From positions 1 through 64,000 of the forward strand of contig NZ_JAIWIA010000005.1 of assembly GCF_020176695.1 (NCBI RefSeq): a DNA stretch of 64,000 nt, written 5' to 3'. Shown here one piece after another: positions 45,899-54,729 of the stretch. Each line of letters opens with the position of its first letter. The stretch's first letter is position 1. This DNA is from Massilia sp. MS-15. Lineage in GTDB: Bacteria > Pseudomonadota > Gammaproteobacteria > Burkholderiales > Burkholderiaceae_D. The translations under genes were made by a program, and so were the position numbers. The notes beneath the pieces are model-generated. The model did no database searches. It worked only from the letters and a program-made list of their open reading frames with translations, and had not been told where the DNA came from.

Positions 45899-46945
45899 CT
45901 ATTTTTTCCTGCTCCGCGTGGCTTTGCCGGAGCTGTCGCTCGGCGCCTTTCCCAGCGAAGCGCGCAGCGTGACGCTGACCGGGAATGTGCGGGTGACCGG
46001 GCGCTGCAGGTCGTAGCAGCGGTTGAGCAGGGCATTCAGGCCGTTGAGTGTCATCTCGCGCCATGGCATGTGCACCGAGGTCAGGCGCGGCGCCGAGAAG
46101 GCGGCGCTGGGTGTATCGTCGTAGCCGATCACCGACAGATCGCGCGGCACGCTGATGCCGGCTTCCTGGAAATAGGCCAGCGCGCCGACCGCCATCTCGT
46201 CGTTGGCGCAGAACAGGGCAGTGCACCTGGTGCTGGAGTCGATCAACGCCTTCGCCGCCGACCAGCCGCCCTGGGGCGAGAAGTCGCTCTCGAGCGTCCA
46301 GACCTTGCTGGTGTCGATGCCATCGGCTTCCAGTTCGCGCATGAAGCCGTCCACCCGCGCCACGTTATCGGCCAGCGCCGCCGGTCCGGAGATCACGGCG
46401 ATGTCGCGGTGCTTGTAGTCGAGCAGGGTGCGTGCGGCCAGGCGTCCGCCGAGCGCGTGGTCGACCGTGAAGCACTGCTCGGGAATCTGGCTGAACTCGT
46501 GGTTCAGCGCCACGATCTGGTTCTGCTTGCCGCCAAGGGTGGAAAGGTCGTCGTCGGTCAGGGCACTGGTCATCATGACGATGCCGTCGCAGCCGCGTTC
46601 GATCAGGAATTCGATGCCCTCGATGGCCTGGCGCCGTGCGTCGCCGAGGCCAACGCCGAAGGCCACCACCATGTGCAGCCCGGCGGCGCGCAGCTCGGTG
46701 TCGATGATCTGCAGGATCGGCGTGTAAAAGGTGCCGGAGAGGACCGGGATGTAGACGCCGACCATGCGGCTGGTACCGGACAGCAGCGCGCGCGCCGCGT
46801 GCGAGGGGCGGAAGCCCAGCTCGTCGATTGCCTTGCGCACGCGGGCCAGGGTCGCCGGCGACACCGAGCCCTTGCCGCTGACCACGCGCGAAGCAGTACC
46901 GAGACCCACGCCAGCCAAACGCGCTACGTCCTTGATGGTTGCCAC
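45899..46945 (-). CDS. LacI-family transcriptional regulator of the beta-glucan locus
   Basis: LacI/GalR-type repressor, 348 residues. The helix-turn-helix TIKDVARLAGVGLGTASRVVSG is at 3-24, the hinge helix HAARALLSG follows at about 50-58, then a periplasmic-binding-like sugar domain to about 330 and a basic tail. It is placed between ABC genes and hydrolases. It is the only LacI-type gene in the window, so it is the natural candidate to bind the TGGAAACGTTWCCA sites at four promoters. Probably co-transcribed with the ABC operon (77 bp gap). Confidence 0.93.
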   Translation of the reverse strand: MATIKDVARLAGVGLGTASRVVSGKGSVSPATLARVRKAIDELGFRPSHAARALLSGTSRMVGVYIPVLSGTFYTPILQIIDTELRAAGLHMVVAFGVGLGDARRQAIEGIEFLIERGCDGIVMMTSALTDDDLSTLGGKQNQIVALNHEFSQIPEQCFTVDHALGGRLAARTLLDYKHRDIAVISGPAALADNVARVDGFMRELEADGIDTSKVWTLESDFSPQGGWSAAKALIDSSTRCTALFCANDEMAVGALAYFQEAGISVPRDLSVIGYDDTPSAAFSAPRLTSVHMPWREMTLNGLNALLNRCYDLQRPVTRTFPVSVTLRASLGKAPSDSSGKATRSRKK

Positions 46946-47022
46946 TGACGATCCTTGTCCTGTTGTTTAGTTAGCGATGAACACTGAAGCATACTGCATT
47001 GACGAAGTACTGGCACCTGTCT

Positions 47023-48099
47023 TCAGAGCCGTTTGCCGTCGGTCGGGTCGAACAGCGAGACCCGACCGACATCGATACCGAAGCGCACCGCCTGCCCGAC
47101 GCGCAATGGCCTCGGATCGTGCACGATGCTGGCCAGTTGGTGACCGCCGCAATCCAGCCACACGACCTGGTGGTTCCCCATCGGTTCGACCAGGGTCACG
47201 TCGGCGTGCAGCATGCCATCCGCCGTCAGGTGGATGTCTTCCGGCCGCACGGCAATGGTTACCGGGCCCGGCGGCGCGATGCAGTCCGGCGCCAGGTCGA
47301 GCATCAGCGCGCCGGCGCTAAAACGGCGCTTGGTACTGTTGGCCGTGTGCAGCTCTCCTTCCAGGCGTCCGTCGACGAAATTCATCGAGGGTGAGCCGAG
47401 GAAGCCGGCGACAAAGCGGTTGGCCGGTTTCTCGTAGACCTCGCCCGGGGTGCCAATCTGCTGGATGCGGCCGCCCTGCATCACGACGATGCGGGTGGCC
47501 AGGGTCATCGCCTCGGCCTGGTCGTGGGTCACGTAGATCATGGTCGAGCCCAGCGTCTGGTGCAGCAGTTTCAGTTCGCGCCGCAGTTCGGCGCGCAGCT
47601 TGGCGTCGAGGTTCGACAGCGGCTCGTCGAACAGGTAGACGCCCGCTTCGCGCACCAGCGCGCGGCCGATCGCCACGCGCTGGCGCTGGCCGCCGGAGAG
47701 CTGGGCTGGCTTACGGTCCAGCAGGGCTTCCAGCTGCAGCATTTCCGCCGCCTTCCGCACGCGCCGCCCGATCTCGGCCTTGGGTGCGCCCGAAATGCGC
47801 AGGCCGAAGGACATGTTCTTCTCGACCGTCATGGTCGGGTACAACGCATACGACTGGAACACCATGCCGATCCCGCGCTCGCTCGGGTCGGCATGGCTCA
47901 TGTCGCGCCCGCCTATCTCGATGGCGCCGCCGGCCAGGTCGATCAGGCCGGCGATGCTGTGCAGCAGGGTCGACTTGCCGCAGCCCGAAGGACCGAGCAG
48001 GACCAGGAACTCGCCCGGTTCGATGTGCAGGTCGAGGTCGCGGATGACCTGGTTGCTGCCGCGGGTGATGCAGAGCTTGCGCAGGACGACGTTGGACAT
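47023..48099 (-). CDS. Sugar ABC transporter ATP-binding protein (MsmK/UgpC type)
   Basis: CUT1-family ATPase of 358 residues. Walker A GPSGCGKSTLL, signature LSGGQRQRVAIGRAL, Walker B VYLFDEPLSNLDA and switch THDQAEAMTLA are intact, with a C-terminal TOBE regulatory domain. Energises uptake through the two permeases. Starts 3 bp after the second permease stop. Confidence 0.95.
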   Translation of the reverse strand: MSNVVLRKLCITRGSNQVIRDLDLHIEPGEFLVLLGPSGCGKSTLLHSIAGLIDLAGGAIEIGGRDMSHADPSERGIGMVFQSYALYPTMTVEKNMSFGLRISGAPKAEIGRRVRKAAEMLQLEALLDRKPAQLSGGQRQRVAIGRALVREAGVYLFDEPLSNLDAKLRAELRRELKLLHQTLGSTMIYVTHDQAEAMTLATRIVVMQGGRIQQIGTPGEVYEKPANRFVAGFLGSPSMNFVDGRLEGELHTANSTKRRFSAGALMLDLAPDCIAPPGPVTIAVRPEDIHLTADGMLHADVTLVEPMGNHQVVWLDCGGHQLASIVHDPRPLRVGQAVRFGIDVGRVSLFDPTDGKRL

Positions 48100-48102
48100 G
48101 GC

Positions 48103-49020
48103 TTAACCTTTCACCGCGCCGGCGGCGATGCCGCGCACGAACCAGCGTCCGGAGATGAAATAGACCGCCAGGGGCACGCTTGCCGTCAGAATGGTCGCGG
48201 CCATGTTGACGTTGTACAGACGGATGCCGGTGGTGGTGTTGATCACGTTATTCAGCTGCACCGTCATCGGCGCGTTGTCACGGCCCGCGAACACCAGGCC
48301 GAGGATGTAGTCGTTCCATACGCCGGTGACCTGCATGATGGCGGCCACCACCACGATGGGCAGCGACATTGGCAGCATCACCTGCAGGAAGATGCGCCAG
48401 AAGCCGCCGCCATCGATGCGCGCGGCCTGGAACAGCTCGTGCGGCACCGAGGCATAGTAGTTCCGGAACAGCAGCGTCATGATCGGCATCCCGAAGATGA
48501 CGTGCACCAGCACGATCGCCGGCAGCGAGCCGAACACGCCGGCACGCGCCATCATCCACACCAGCGGATAGATCATGACCTGTACCGGGATGAAGGCGCC
48601 GGCCAGCAGCACCCCGAACAGCAGATTCGCGCCGCGCGGCTTCCAGAACGACAGCGCATAGCCGTTGATGGCGCCCAGCAGTATCGGGATAAGGGTGCTC
48701 GGCACCGTGATCGCCACCGAATTCCAGAAGCCGCCGCTGACCTGGCTCCAGGCATTCCGCCAGGGCTCGACCGTGGCCGCCAGCGGCAGGGCGAACACGT
48801 TGCCGTTCCTGATCTCGTCCATCGGCTTGAAGGAGGTGATGATCATGACATACAGCGGCAGCAGGAAGTACAGCGCGGCGCTGAACAGGAAAGCGTAGAC
48901 GCCGATGCGGGCCACCGACAGGCGCTTTCTGCGCATGGCCGGCGCCGCGGGTGCCGCGGGAATGACAGGACGGGTGTCGAAGGACATGCTTGGCGTGACC
49001 TGCAGCGTGGGTGGGCTCAT
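48103..49020 (-). CDS. Sugar ABC transporter permease (MalG type)
   Basis: Inner-membrane permease of 305 residues with six helices. The ATPase-contact loop reads ELFQAARIDGGGFWRIFLQVMLPM (EAA motif). The N-terminal 35 residues are Pro/Ala-rich. ATG 49020 overlaps the upstream permease stop (ATGA). Confidence 0.93.
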   Translation of the reverse strand: MSPPTLQVTPSMSFDTRPVIPAAPAAPAMRRKRLSVARIGVYAFLFSAALYFLLPLYVMIITSFKPMDEIRNGNVFALPLAATVEPWRNAWSQVSGGFWNSVAITVPSTLIPILLGAINGYALSFWKPRGANLLFGVLLAGAFIPVQVMIYPLVWMMARAGVFGSLPAIVLVHVIFGMPIMTLLFRNYYASVPHELFQAARIDGGGFWRIFLQVMLPMSLPIVVVAAIMQVTGVWNDYILGLVFAGRDNAPMTVQLNNVINTTTGIRLYNVNMAATILTASVPLAVYFISGRWFVRGIAAGAVKG

Positions 49021-49895
49021 GCGCGTTTCCTCCGGCTGCGTGCGTAGGCATAGGGCGCCAGCAGGGCCAGTACCGGAATGAGCAGGGTGACCGCGCCGGC
49101 CGAGGCCAGCCCGATGTTCGAACGCAGGAACAGGTGGTCCATGATGAACTTGGCCGGCACCTCGCTGGCGATTCCCGGCCCGCCGCCGGTCATCGCGACC
49201 ACGGCGTCGTACAGTTTCACGACGGCGGTGCACAGCAGCAGGAACACCGTGGCGATCGTCGGACCGAGCATCGGCAGCACGATCTGCAGGTAGACCCGCC
49301 ACGCCGGAATGCCGTCCAGGCGGGCGGCTTTGTAGATCTCCGGGTCGACGCCGCGCAGGCCGGCCAGCATCATCGCCATCACCAGGCCCGAGGCCTGCCA
49401 GACGGCGGCGATCACGATGGTGTAGATGACCATGTCCTGGTCGATGATCCAGTCGAAGCTGAAGTGCGGGAAGCCGAACTGGCGCACCGCGCCTTCGATG
49501 CCGCTGCCCGGCGCCAGCATCCACTGCCAGACCAGGCCGGTGGCGATGAAGGACATCGCGTACGGATACAGGAAGACCGTGCGCAGGAAACCTTCGCCGC
49601 TGACGTTCTGGTCGATGAATGCGGCCAGCAGGAAGCCCAGCACCATGCAGGCGAGGATGAACAGGGCGCCGTAGACGGCCAGGTTGTTCAGTGAGATCAG
49701 CCAGCGCTCGTTGTCGAACAGGCGGATGTACTGGGCCGCGCCGATATAGTTGCTTGATGCGAAGGTGCGGGAAGCGGTGAACGAAGTGCGGAAGGTCCAC
49801 AGCGCCGCGCCGAGGTAGGCGACCAGCACGGTCAGCGCCATCGGGATCAAAGCGATGTGAGAACTGATCTTGTGGGTGCGGAGCTTGGCCAGCAT
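49017..49895 (-). CDS. Sugar ABC transporter permease (MalF type)
   Basis: Inner-membrane permease of 292 residues. EAA loop EIYKAARLDGIPAWRVYLQIVLPML lies in the C-terminal third. ATG 49895 (MLAKLRTHK) is 5 bp after the binding-protein stop; longer in-frame starts lie inside that gene and are unlikely. Confidence 0.93.
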   Translation of the reverse strand: MLAKLRTHKISSHIALIPMALTVLVAYLGAALWTFRTSFTASRTFASSNYIGAAQYIRLFDNERWLISLNNLAVYGALFILACMVLGFLLAAFIDQNVSGEGFLRTVFLYPYAMSFIATGLVWQWMLAPGSGIEGAVRQFGFPHFSFDWIIDQDMVIYTIVIAAVWQASGLVMAMMLAGLRGVDPEIYKAARLDGIPAWRVYLQIVLPMLGPTIATVFLLLCTAVVKLYDAVVAMTGGGPGIASEVPAKFIMDHLFLRSNIGLASAGAVTLLIPVLALLAPYAYARSRRKRA

Positions 49896-49900
49896 GGCGT

Positions 49901-51184
49901 TCAGTATTTGAGTGCGTTGGCGATGCTCTTCTGGGCCCGTTCGGCCGGCATGGCCGTGTTCCAGTAGGCGGTCAGCACGTCCTGCATGGCGCCGTTCTGG
50001 TCCGGTGTCAGGTAGATCTCGGTCACGCCGGCCTGGCGCGCGCGGTCCTTCATGATCTCGATGCCCCTCCGGGCGCACAGGTCGAGCGCCGAGGCATCGA
50101 CATCAGGGCGTGCCGGGATCGAGCCTTTCAGCTTGCTGAATCTCACCTGCAGGTCGGGCTGCGAAACCACCTTGGCCAGCAGCTGCTGGGCGCGCACGAC
50201 GTGGCCGTTCTCGGTACGCGGGAACACGAACACGTCGCCCTGGATCAGGTAGGGCGTGCTGGCGCTGAAGCCCGCCATGCAGCCGTAGTGCTGGCCGGCG
50301 CTTTGTCCCGCGTTGGTAAATTCGCCCTTGGCCCAGTCGCCCATCACCTGGAAGCCGGCGCGGCCAGCGATGACGAGGGCAGTGGCGTCGTTCCAGTTGC
50401 GGCCCGGCGAGCCAGCGTCCACATAGGATTTCAGGCGCTTGAATGCCTGCAGCACCTTGCGGAATTCGGGACCGAGGAGGGTAGCCTGGTCGCGGTCGCG
50501 GATCGCCTTCAGGTACAGCTCCTTGCCCCCCATGTTGGCCAAAATCGCCGAGAACAGCACGGTCTCCTGCCACGACTGGCCGCCGTGGGCGAGCGGGATG
50601 ATGCCAGCCGCCTTGAGCTTGTCGAGGGCGGCGAAGAATTCCTCCATGCTGGCCGGTTCCTTGGTGATGCCGGCCTTCCGGAAGGCCGACTTTGAATACC
50701 AGAACCAGGTCTGCATGTGGATGTTCAGGGGCACCGCGTAGTAGTGGCCCTGCACCTTGATCACGTCGATGATCGGCGGGGGCAGCGTCTGGTCCCAGTT
50801 CTGGGCCCGCGCGATGTTGTCGACGTTGTTGAGCATTCCCGCTTCGATCACGTCGAGAAACTGCTTGGAAGTGTTGAACTGGGCCGCAGTGGGCGGGTTG
50901 CCGCCGACGATGCGGTTGATGGTGACGGCGCGCGACTGGTCGCCGCCGGCGATTGCGGTGTCGATCCACACGCCGCCCGCATTGCGGTAGGCCTGGGCCA
51001 CCTGCTTGACGGCGGCCGACTCGCCGCCTGAAGTCCACCAGTGGATGACTTCCGCCTTGGGCGCCGCGCGGACGGATGCATACGTGGAAGCACGCGCGGG
51101 AACGGCTGCCGTCAGGACGGCGGCCGCCAGGGCAAGGGCGAGCCCTGTGAGGGCCGCCGCCGGGGGGCGTGCTGATGTGAACAT
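49901..51184 (-). CDS. Sugar ABC transporter substrate-binding protein
   Basis: Periplasmic family 1 solute-binding protein, 427 residues. A signal peptide ends VPARA. The lobes start VIHWWTSGGESAAVKQVAQAY; an aromatic and Asp-rich ligand region includes HIQTWFWYSK-like and GKELYLKAI segments. ATG 51184 is chosen because GGAGACACG precedes it and the signal peptide begins there; ATG 51226 further up has no ribosome site. First gene of the ABC operon, downstream of a strong promoter and LacI-type operator. The sugar is inferred to be a beta-glucoside from context. Confidence 0.92.
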   Translation of the reverse strand: MFTSARPPAAALTGLALALAAAVLTAAVPARASTYASVRAAPKAEVIHWWTSGGESAAVKQVAQAYRNAGGVWIDTAIAGGDQSRAVTINRIVGGNPPTAAQFNTSKQFLDVIEAGMLNNVDNIARAQNWDQTLPPPIIDVIKVQGHYYAVPLNIHMQTWFWYSKSAFRKAGITKEPASMEEFFAALDKLKAAGIIPLAHGGQSWQETVLFSAILANMGGKELYLKAIRDRDQATLLGPEFRKVLQAFKRLKSYVDAGSPGRNWNDATALVIAGRAGFQVMGDWAKGEFTNAGQSAGQHYGCMAGFSASTPYLIQGDVFVFPRTENGHVVRAQQLLAKVVSQPDLQVRFSKLKGSIPARPDVDASALDLCARRGIEIMKDRARQAGVTEIYLTPDQNGAMQDVLTAYWNTAMPAERAQKSIANALKY

Positions 51185-51229
51185 CGTGTCTCCGTGTGCG
51201 CCGCTCTCTTTCGCTACGTCTCCCATGAT

Positions 51230-51245
51230 TTGGAAACGTTACCAA
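51230..51245. promoter_or_regulatory. LacI-type operator of the ABC operon
   Basis: TTGGAAACGTTACCAA, identical in its 14-base core to the GH16 operator and at the same distance (13 bases) from the -10 box. Confidence 0.78.
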
Positions 51246-51257
51246 CGGCTTTGCCGG

Positions 51258-51286
51258 ACTATAGCATTGGGTGAAATCAGGGTCAA
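51258..51286 (-). promoter_or_regulatory. Sigma-70 promoter of the ABC operon
   Basis: Minus strand TTGACC (51286-51281), 17-base spacer, TATAGT (51263-51258). Confidence 0.7.
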
Positions 51287-51402
51287 ACAAATATTGCAAT
51301 CCAGATTCTGACACACTCCGATGCCTGTCAACCGTGTTTTCGCGTGCATCCTACGCTGACAAAGGAGGCTGCAGGCTCTCGTGTACTTGGTGGGATAGGC
51401 TG

Positions 51403-51417
51403 TGGTATCGTTTCCAA
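51403..51417. promoter_or_regulatory. Degenerate LacI-type operator upstream of the antiporter
   Basis: TGGTATCGTTTCCAA differs by one base from the reverse complement of the GH16/ABC operator. It lies 50 bp before ATG 51468. No clear promoter was found beside it. Confidence 0.4.
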
Positions 51418-51467
51418 ATGTTGCATACAGAACAGCCACGAGAGCAACAGCGAGTTCAGGAGACGAG

Positions 51468-52694
51468 ATGAATACGACCGAGGTTTTCCTCATAGCGATG
51501 CTGCTGATTTTTGTCGCCCCTTATCTGGTGTGGCGACTCGGAAAAACCGACTATGTTGCGCCGTTGGCAGTGGTCCAGATCATCATGGGCGTCCTGCTCG
51601 GGCCGGGCATTCTGGGGGCCGTCTATCCCGACTATCACAAGTTCGTATTCAACCCCGACGTCGTCAAGACGCTGAATGGCATCGCCTGGTGGGGCGTGAT
51701 GCTGTTCGTGATGCTGGCCGGGATCGAACTCGACCTGAAGAAGGTATGGCAGTACCGCCGCGAGAGCGCGACCGCCGCCGGCCTGTCGCTCGGCATGCCA
51801 TTACTCTTCGGCTGCGGTGCGGCCCTGGTGCTGGCGGGCTACCAGGGCTGGATGGGCGCCCAGGCCGCCGAGTGGCAGTTCATGCTCGGCATCGGCATGG
51901 CTTGCGCGGTGACGGCGCTGCCGGTGCTGGTGCTCTTGATGGAAAAACTCGACATCTTGCGCCAGCCCATGGGCCAGCGCATCCTGCGCTACGCCAGCCT
52001 GGACGACGTCGCGATCTGGGGCGTGCTGGCGCTGATCATGCTCGACTGGGAGCGCGTTGGCCGCCAGCTTGGTTTTCTCGTGGCATTCGGCGTGTTGACC
52101 ATCCTGTTCCGTCGCCTGATGCTGCGCCTGCCGCAGAATGACCGCTGGTATGTCGCCCTGATCTGGCTGATCGCCTGCAGTTTCGGCGCCGACTGGGCCG
52201 GTCTGCACTACATGGTCGGCGCCTACCTGGCTGGCGTTGTCATGGATGCGGACTGGTTCGATCGCGAACAGCTCGATGGACTGTTCAAAAACGTGCTGCT
52301 GGTGCTGATGCCGGTGTTCTTCCTGAGTACTGGACTGCGCACCAAGTGGGATATGGGCAGCTATCCGGTGTTCTTCGTGGCCGGGCTGCTGCTGCTCGCT
52401 TCGGTCGGCGGCAAGCTGGCCGGCGCCCACATTGCGGGCAAGGCGCTGGGCTGGAAGAAAGGCGAGGCCACGATTATCGGCTGGCTGCTGCAGACCAAGG
52501 GCCTGATCGAGATCATCTTTGCGAACATCCTGCTGGACAAGCAGATCATCACCAGCGAGATGTTCACAGCGCTGCTGTTGATGGCGGTGTTCAGCACCAT
52601 GCTGACAGTTCCGGTTGTGCATCCGAAGCTGAATCGGACGCAGAACCGGGGGCTGGTAGAGCAGGCCACTTCCCAGGCGCATCGGCGGCCGTGA
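51468..52694 (+). CDS. Cation:proton antiporter (CPA2 family)
   Basis: Membrane protein of 408 residues with about 12 helices, of the Kef/NhaS3-like CPA2 exchanger family. Ion-path segments include GPGILGAVYPDYHKF, LFVMLAGIELDLKKVW and GADWAGLHYMVGAYLAGVVMDADWF. There is no C-terminal TrkA-N domain. ATG 51468 follows CAGGAGA. It diverges from the sugar ABC operon, whose control region it shares. Ion specificity is not clear. Confidence 0.88.
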   Translation: MNTTEVFLIAMLLIFVAPYLVWRLGKTDYVAPLAVVQIIMGVLLGPGILGAVYPDYHKFVFNPDVVKTLNGIAWWGVMLFVMLAGIELDLKKVWQYRRESATAAGLSLGMPLLFGCGAALVLAGYQGWMGAQAAEWQFMLGIGMACAVTALPVLVLLMEKLDILRQPMGQRILRYASLDDVAIWGVLALIMLDWERVGRQLGFLVAFGVLTILFRRLMLRLPQNDRWYVALIWLIACSFGADWAGLHYMVGAYLAGVVMDADWFDREQLDGLFKNVLLVLMPVFFLSTGLRTKWDMGSYPVFFVAGLLLLASVGGKLAGAHIAGKALGWKKGEATIIGWLLQTKGLIEIIFANILLDKQIITSEMFTALLLMAVFSTMLTVPVVHPKLNRTQNRGLVEQATSQAHRRP

Positions 52695-52760
52695 TCAGCA
52701 ATGCGCAGGCGGCATCGTCGAACAGCAGCTCGCTGCCGGGGAGGGCAGGGGACACGGCAT

Positions 52761-53570
52761 TCAGCGCAGGGTCTGCGCCAGGAAGTCGTCGATCGCGCGT
52801 GAACTCTTGGTGGGTGCGCTCATGTGCGGGCAGTGGCCGACGTTCTCGATGATGTGCAGGCGGCTGGCCGGCAGGTGGCGGTGCAGGAACTCGCCCACGG
52901 CAAGCGGCGCCACCAGGTCGTCGCTGCATTGCAGGATCAGGGCCGGCACGCCCGACTTCGGCACGTCCGCGCGGTGGTCGGAGGTAAAGGTGACGCGGGC
53001 GAAGTGCTTGGCGATGTCAGGATCGTTGCGGCAGAAGCTACTGGTCAGTTCCTCGCGCAGGTCGGGCCGGCTGGGCGCGCCCATGATGGCGGGCGCCATA
53101 TTGCTCGACCAGCCGAGGTAGTTCGCATCCATCGTCTCCAGCAGTTCCTCGATGTCCTCGTGGCTGAAGCCCCCGACGTAGTCGCCGTCGTTGATGTAGC
53201 AGGGCGAGGGGCCGACCATGACCTGGGCCGAAAGCGCTTCCGGCGCCTTGATCGTGGCCAGCAGGCCGATCATGGTACTGACCGAATGGCCGATGAACAC
53301 CACCGGGCCGGTCGCGAAGGCGTCGATGATCTCGAGCAGGTCGTCGGCGTAGCCGTGCAGGCTGCCGTATTTGGTGCGGTCGTAGGCGCCCAGGTCGGAG
53401 CCGCCACTGCCAACCAGGTCGAAGGACACCGTGCGGTAGCGGTCCTGGTAGACCGGCGCCAGGAAGCGCCACATGGTCTGGTCGCAGCCGAAGCCATGGG
53501 CGAACACCATGGTGGCCGGGCCATCCCCAGTCACACGAACGTTGTTGCGTTGCTGGATACGGGAGCTCAT
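52761..53570 (-). CDS. rsbQ: RsbQ-like alpha/beta hydrolase
   Basis: Alpha/beta hydrolase of 269 residues, the same length as Bacillus RsbQ and very similar along its whole length (FAHGFGCDQTMW, DLVGSGGSDLGAYD, VMVGPSPCYIND, SSFCRNDPDIAKHFA, GHCPHMSAP). The triad is Ser96 in GHSVS, Asp218 and His246. RsbQ makes or senses a hydrophobic ligand for the PAS-phosphatase RsbP in general stress control; no RsbP-like gene is nearby, so the partner is unknown. ATG 53570 matches RsbQ; GTG 53597 lies at the likely transcription start. Confidence 0.85.
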   Translation of the reverse strand: MSSRIQQRNNVRVTGDGPATMVFAHGFGCDQTMWRFLAPVYQDRYRTVSFDLVGSGGSDLGAYDRTKYGSLHGYADDLLEIIDAFATGPVVFIGHSVSTMIGLLATIKAPEALSAQVMVGPSPCYINDGDYVGGFSHEDIEELLETMDANYLGWSSNMAPAIMGAPSRPDLREELTSSFCRNDPDIAKHFARVTFTSDHRADVPKSGVPALILQCSDDLVAPLAVGEFLHRHLPASRLHIIENVGHCPHMSAPTKSSRAIDDFLAQTLR

Positions 53571-53601
53571 CGGAGGATAATGAAAAAACATTAACACGGC
53601 G

Positions 53602-53607
53602 ATTATA
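53602..53607 (-). promoter_or_regulatory. -10 box of the rsbQ-like gene
   Basis: Minus strand TATAAT, 31 bp before ATG 53570, in the context GGCTATAATCG. The -35 region is weak. Confidence 0.45.
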
Positions 53608-53742
53608 GCCAGTTAATGCCATGCGTAACCGCTCACCTGACCCTCACTGTCCTGTCCTGGAAATTGTTGGAAGACTCAGCGAGCGTCAACGGCCTGCACC
53701 GACGCACAGGCCGTTCTGCCGAGCAATGAAGCATCTCAAGAA

Positions 53743-53774
53743 TCACTGGCTGCAGTCAGGGTGGCAGCCAGTGA
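53743..53774 (-). terminator. Hairpin downstream of the second PEP-CTERM gene
   Basis: TCACTGGCTGC (53743-53753) pairs perfectly with GCAGCCAGTGA (53764-53774). On the minus strand the following bases TTCTTGAG are only weakly T-rich. Confidence 0.6.
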
Positions 53775-53795
53775 GGGTGTCAAGGCCAGGCTGAA

Positions 53796-54344
53796 TCAGG
53801 CTTGCTTGCGGCGGCGTGCCAGACCGAGACCGATAGCAGCCAGGCCCAGCAAACCCAGGCTTGCCGGTTCAGGCACGTCGGTGCTGTCGACCTGGCTGAG
53901 GTTGATCGTATACGCGCCGTTCGGACCACGGATGCCTGGTGCATTGGCAAAGCCTGCGAGGTTTCCGCCGTAGTTATAGGAATACGCATTAATCGCGAGC
54001 ATGTACTCGCCTGCGCTCAGGGTCCGGTTGATATACGAAGCCAGGCCTGAATAATCGTCATTGAAGGCAAGCGTGTCGCCGTTTTGATCGAAGAGGAACA
54101 GCATCGTATCAAAGGTGATGTTCGTCGTCGATGCGGCGAAGCTGCCGCCATTCCACTTGAACTTGAAGAGATCGACCGAATCCGCGGTGCTCAGGGCACC
54201 CTTGATCTGCGTCGTACCGTTCTTGACCGATTGCGCGGTCAGCGCGGTATGACCCGCATCGCCGTCTTCATTATAGGTGGTGGCATGCGCCGCAGCCGAA
54301 CTGAGAGCGGTAGCGACAATCATTGCGCTGATCATTTTCTTCAT
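53796..54344 (-). CDS. PEP-CTERM sorting domain protein (DVUA0089-like)
   Basis: Secreted protein of 182 residues. Signal peptide ends AAAHA. The middle looks like a pre-peptidase C-terminal (PPC)-type beta-domain: VDLFKFKWNGG, FDTMLFLFDQNGDTLAFNDDYSGLASYINRTLSAGEYMLAI. The tail is a standard exosortase signal: VPEPASLGLLGLAAIGLGLARRRKQA. A sigma-54-like site lies upstream, as for the first PEP-CTERM gene. Confidence 0.88.
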   Translation of the reverse strand: MKKMISAMIVATALSSAAAHATTYNEDGDAGHTALTAQSVKNGTTQIKGALSTADSVDLFKFKWNGGSFAASTTNITFDTMLFLFDQNGDTLAFNDDYSGLASYINRTLSAGEYMLAINAYSYNYGGNLAGFANAPGIRGPNGAYTINLSQVDSTDVPEPASLGLLGLAAIGLGLARRRKQA

Positions 54345-54387
54345 TTGGAATCCCTAGGGTGTAGTTTTGAAATTGCTTTTTTCTAAA

Positions 54388-54403
54388 AGCAATAACCATG
54401 CCT
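54388..54403 (-). promoter_or_regulatory. Sigma-54 (RpoN)-like promoter of the second PEP-CTERM gene
   Basis: Minus strand AGGCATGGTTATTGCT: GG and GC separated by exactly 10 bases with a perfect TTGCT -12 element. It begins about 60 bases before the ATG at 54344. Confidence 0.6.
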
Positions 54404-54626
54404 AGGAAAAATATTTTTCAAAATCAATGATTTACTGAAATATGGAAAAATACACAATGCATTGTGTAAAATTTTTCGACAGGACTCATTCGGGTGGATG
54501 TGTACGCCGTCCAGGCAAGGCCCGTGTTTGGATGTCTCACTGCCGAGCAAATCCGGATTGACGCGCGCATATTGGCCAGAAAGCAAAAAGCCCAACCATG
54601 AAGGCTGGGCTAGTGCTTGATGATAC

Positions 54627-54702
54627 TGGTGCCGACTGCAGGACTCGAACCCGCCACCTGATGATTACAAATCAACTGCTCTACCTGATGAGCTAAGTCG
54701 GC
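54627..54702 (-). tRNA. tRNA-Thr (anticodon UGU)
   Basis: 76 nt including encoded CCA. The acceptor stem GCCGACT pairs with AGTCGGC, the D-arm region contains AGCTCATCAGGTAGAGC, the T-loop is GTTCGAGTC, and the anticodon loop TTTGTAA gives anticodon TGT. The anticodon stem GTTGA/TCATC has one T-T mismatch. Confidence 0.93.
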
Positions 54703-54729
54703 TGTGCTCTGAAGAACAAGAATTATACG

